NCBI GenBank assembly: GCA_007134805.1
Contig: SLKB01000137.1
Coordinates: 1-7,402 of the forward strand
DNA from: Paracoccaceae bacterium
GTDB lineage: Bacteria > Pseudomonadota > Alphaproteobacteria > Rhodobacterales > Rhodobacteraceae
Length of the DNA: 7,402 bases
Reading direction: 5' to 3'
Shown: positions 5,649-7,402 of the stretch, piece after piece
How the letters are laid out: every line of letters starts with the position of its first letter
Position numbering within the stretch: the first letter of the stretch is position 1
Notes under the pieces: model-generated
Told to the model about the DNA's origin: nothing
Databases searched by the model: none
The model's input: the letters and a program-made list of their open reading frames with translations, nothing else
Made by a program: the position numbers and the translations under genes

Positions 5649-6416
5649 TCACTGCCCCTGGAATGTCGCGATCTCGACCCCGGCGTCCATGAGGTCCGTG
5701 CGCAGGCGTCGTGCGATCTCGACGGCTTCGGGCGTGTCGCCATGCAGGCAGATCGTATCGATCTGGGCGGGCAGATGCGTTCCTTCCGCCGTGATGATCG
5801 CGCCCGCTTCGAGCATCCTGAGGATGCGCGCGCTGATCTCTGCGGGCTCGTGCAGCACTGCGCCCGGCAGGCTGCGGTCCACGAGCAGGCCGTCCTCGGC
5901 ATAGGCGCGGTCTGCGAAGATCTCGCGCGCGATCCGGGCGCCAAGCGCTTCGGCGGCTGTCTGCTGGGCTGTGCCGGCAATGACCATCACGATGATCTCC
6001 GGATCGACCGCGAGCGCGCCCTCATAGCAGGCCCGCGCGAGGTCCGCGTCGCCCGAGGCCATATTGGCCAGCGCGCCATGCAGCTTGAGATGGCGCACCC
6101 GCCCGCCGGCGGCGCGCGCCATGGCCTGCGCCGCACCCAGTTGATAGGCTACCATGTTGCGCGCCTCGGCGGGGGCGATCTGCATGCGCCGGCGCCCGAA
6201 GCCTTGCAGATCGGGCAGGCCGGGATGCGCTCCGATGCCGACATCATTGGCCACGGCTAGCGCCATGGTTTGCGCCATTACCCCGGGGTCGCCGGCATGA
6301 AAGCCACAGGCGACATTGGCCGAGGTGATGATTTCAAGAAGCGCGGCATCCGCGCCCATGGGCCAGGGCCCGAAGCTTTCGCCGAGATCGGCATTGAGAT
6401 CGACAGAGGGCATCAT
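5649..6416 (-). CDS. pxpA: 5-oxoprolinase subunit PxpA (LamB/YcsF family)
   Basis: PxpA works with PxpB and PxpC as the bacterial ATP-dependent 5-oxoprolinase, which opens 5-oxoproline (pyroglutamate, a spontaneous damage product of glutamine) to glutamate in the cytoplasm. This 255-residue protein has the usual length and landmarks: VDLNADLGESFG (5-16), ACGFHAGDP (36-44), GAHPGLPD (62-69), EIFADRAYAEDGLLVDR (165-181) and ICLHGDTPEA (222-231). One family motif differs: the segment usually written KPHGALYN reads KLHGALAN here (111-118); the Lys, His and Asn are kept. AAAGGAG (6423-6429) lies 6 nt before the ATG at 6416, inside the last codons of pxpC. The A of this ATG is also the last base of the pxpC stop codon, so translation of the two is probably coupled. 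A second ATG follows immediately. PxpB is probably encoded upstream of pxpC, outside the window. Confidence 0.94.
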   Translation of the reverse strand: MMPSVDLNADLGESFGPWPMGADAALLEIITSANVACGFHAGDPGVMAQTMALAVANDVGIGAHPGLPDLQGFGRRRMQIAPAEARNMVAYQLGAAQAMARAAGGRVRHLKLHGALANMASGDADLARACYEGALAVDPEIIVMVIAGTAQQTAAEALGARIAREIFADRAYAEDGLLVDRSLPGAVLHEPAEISARILRMLEAGAIITAEGTHLPAQIDTICLHGDTPEAVEIARRLRTDLMDAGVEIATFQGQ

Positions 6417-7402
6417 CAGGGACTCCTTTCAAGATCATCGCCGGCGGTCATGCCGCTGATCAACTGATAGGACAGCAGATCGGGCATGCGGGCGGGGTCG
6501 CGGATCAACGGACGCAGGCTGCCTTGCAGGCCGGCGCGGCGCTGCGCCTCGGCGCGCTCCAGCTTCGCCGCCTGGTCGAGCGCGATGAATTCGAATCGCA
6601 GCGTGGCCTCGGGCGGCGCCTGCACAAGGCGCGGCAGGTCGCAGGGCAGCACAGTCGCGATCCGCGGATAGCCGCCAGTGGTCTGGCATTCGCTCAGCAG
6701 CACGAAAGGGACCCCGTTGCCCGTGATCTGCACATCGCCCGGCACGATGGTCTCGGAAAGAATGTGCAGACCGCGCGGGGTCGCGAAGCCCTCGCCATCG
6801 AAAACGAGGCGCTGGCCCATCCGATTGGCGCGCGTATCCTTGCGAAATCGGGTGGCGCAGAAGCGCGCGCGCTCTCCCTCGGTAAAGAGCGCGGTCTGCA
6901 GACTGGGCACCAGCCGCAGCTTGCCACCCTCGAAGCGCGCCTGCACATCGAGCGTGAGCCCCGTACGGGTGCCCGCATCCGTCCCGAGCGGGACTGTGTC
7001 GCCCTGCGCAACCATCCGCCCGATCCCGGCCGCCAGATGCGCCGAGCCCGCGCCCAGCACCTGCGCGACCTGCAGCCCACCCCCGAAATGCAGGTAGCTG
7101 TAGCCGCCCGCACTGCCCGAGATCTCGAGCCGCGTGCCCTCGGCCAGGCCGTGGCTGGCATGCCAGGCGCATGGGCGCCCGTCGATCGTCGCGCGCATCG
7201 GTGCTCCGGTCAGCGCAATACGCGCGTCGCGGGTCATCTCGATTGTCAGAAAGCTGCCCGCGATCTCGAACGCCGCGCAGCCCGCGTCCTGCCCTAGAAG
7301 TGCAGCCCCTTCGGCAAGCGCCAGCAGATCGGCCGCCCCCCCGCGCGAGAGGCCGTGCGCAAGCCAGCCATGCCGCCCCTGATCCTGCACGCTGACACCG
7401 AG
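6416..7402 (-). CDS. pxpC: 5-oxoprolinase subunit PxpC (KipA/AHS2 domain), start outside window
   Basis: PxpC is the AHS2-domain subunit of 5-oxoprolinase, acting with PxpB (AHS1 domain) and PxpA; the domain is related to urea amidolyase and is often labelled biotin-dependent carboxyltransferase. The visible 328 residues begin with LGVSVQDQGRHGWLAHGLSRGG. This matches the family pattern TVQDxGRxGxxxxGVxxGGAxD, normally about 10-15 residues from the true N-terminus, so the start codon lies just beyond the right edge. A GTG at 7390 would cut into this motif and is not the real start. Later landmarks are FGGGLQVAQVLGAGSAHLAAGIGR (a GG-rich strand-turn followed by the substrate-side segment) and LLSECQTTGGYPRIATVLPCDLPRL near residues 235-260, both well conserved in PxpC. 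The stop codon overlaps the pxpA start by one base. No sign of a frameshift or decay is seen. Confidence 0.94.
   Translation of the reverse strand, partial: LGVSVQDQGRHGWLAHGLSRGGAADLLALAEGAALLGQDAGCAAFEIAGSFLTIEMTRDARIALTGAPMRATIDGRPCAWHASHGLAEGTRLEISGSAGGYSYLHFGGGLQVAQVLGAGSAHLAAGIGRMVAQGDTVPLGTDAGTRTGLTLDVQARFEGGKLRLVPSLQTALFTEGERARFCATRFRKDTRANRMGQRLVFDGEGFATPRGLHILSETIVPGDVQITGNGVPFVLLSECQTTGGYPRIATVLPCDLPRLVQAPPEATLRFEFIALDQAAKLERAEAQRRAGLQGSLRPLIRDPARMPDLLSYQLISGMTAGDDLERSP

Noticed and set aside
6524..7297. A 257-codon plus-strand frame opposite pxpC.
   Set aside because: It lies fully antisense to the conserved pxpC frame and its translation shows no known motif.
1..7402. A novel multi-gene system, mobile element, CRISPR array or tRNA gene.
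   Set aside because: All genes fall into known housekeeping families with intact motifs. I saw no transposase or integrase, no spaced direct repeats, no terminal inverted repeats and no cloverleaf.

Overview
This is a GC-rich window from a chromosome, almost fully packed with genes. It looks like an alphaproteobacterium, most likely of the Rhodobacteraceae/Roseobacter type. The grounds are the CobT-type (aerobic, cobalt-inserting) cobaltochelatase, a COQ9 homologue, a short 68-residue S21, and codon use that strongly favours G/C at third positions. The organism call is inference from gene content; there is no rRNA or other direct taxonomic marker.

Layout: (1) Positions 2-898 (+) hold the C-terminal half of cobT with its von Willebrand A domain. 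A 43-nt gap separates it from a YheS-type ABC-F ATPase (942-2789, +). (2) Converging on that pair is a minus-strand group. In transcription order it is coq9 (5200-4484), a class IV branched-chain-type aminotransferase (4419-3559) and a small HemG-like flavodoxin-domain protein (3399-2848). The last has its own leader of 159 nt carrying an FNR-type palindrome and a matching -10 box. (3) rpsU (5315-5521, +) is divergent from coq9. It has a strong Shine-Dalgarno sequence partly folded into a tetraloop hairpin that abuts the start codon, and it ends in a clear intrinsic terminator (5563-5599). (4) A pxpC-pxpA pair on the minus strand (pxpC runs off the right edge; pxpA 6416-5649) encodes 5-oxoprolinase subunits, with stop and start codons overlapping by one base.

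How the genes relate: this is mostly housekeeping metabolism (cobalamin, ubiquinone, amino acids, 5-oxoproline salvage) and translation (bS21, ABC-F). I see no mobile element, CRISPR array, tRNA, toxin-antitoxin pair, defence system or biosynthetic cluster, and no new multi-gene system. The parts most worth a second look are regulatory: the predicted class II FNR-family promoter in front of the hemG-like gene and the structured ribosome-binding site of rpsU.
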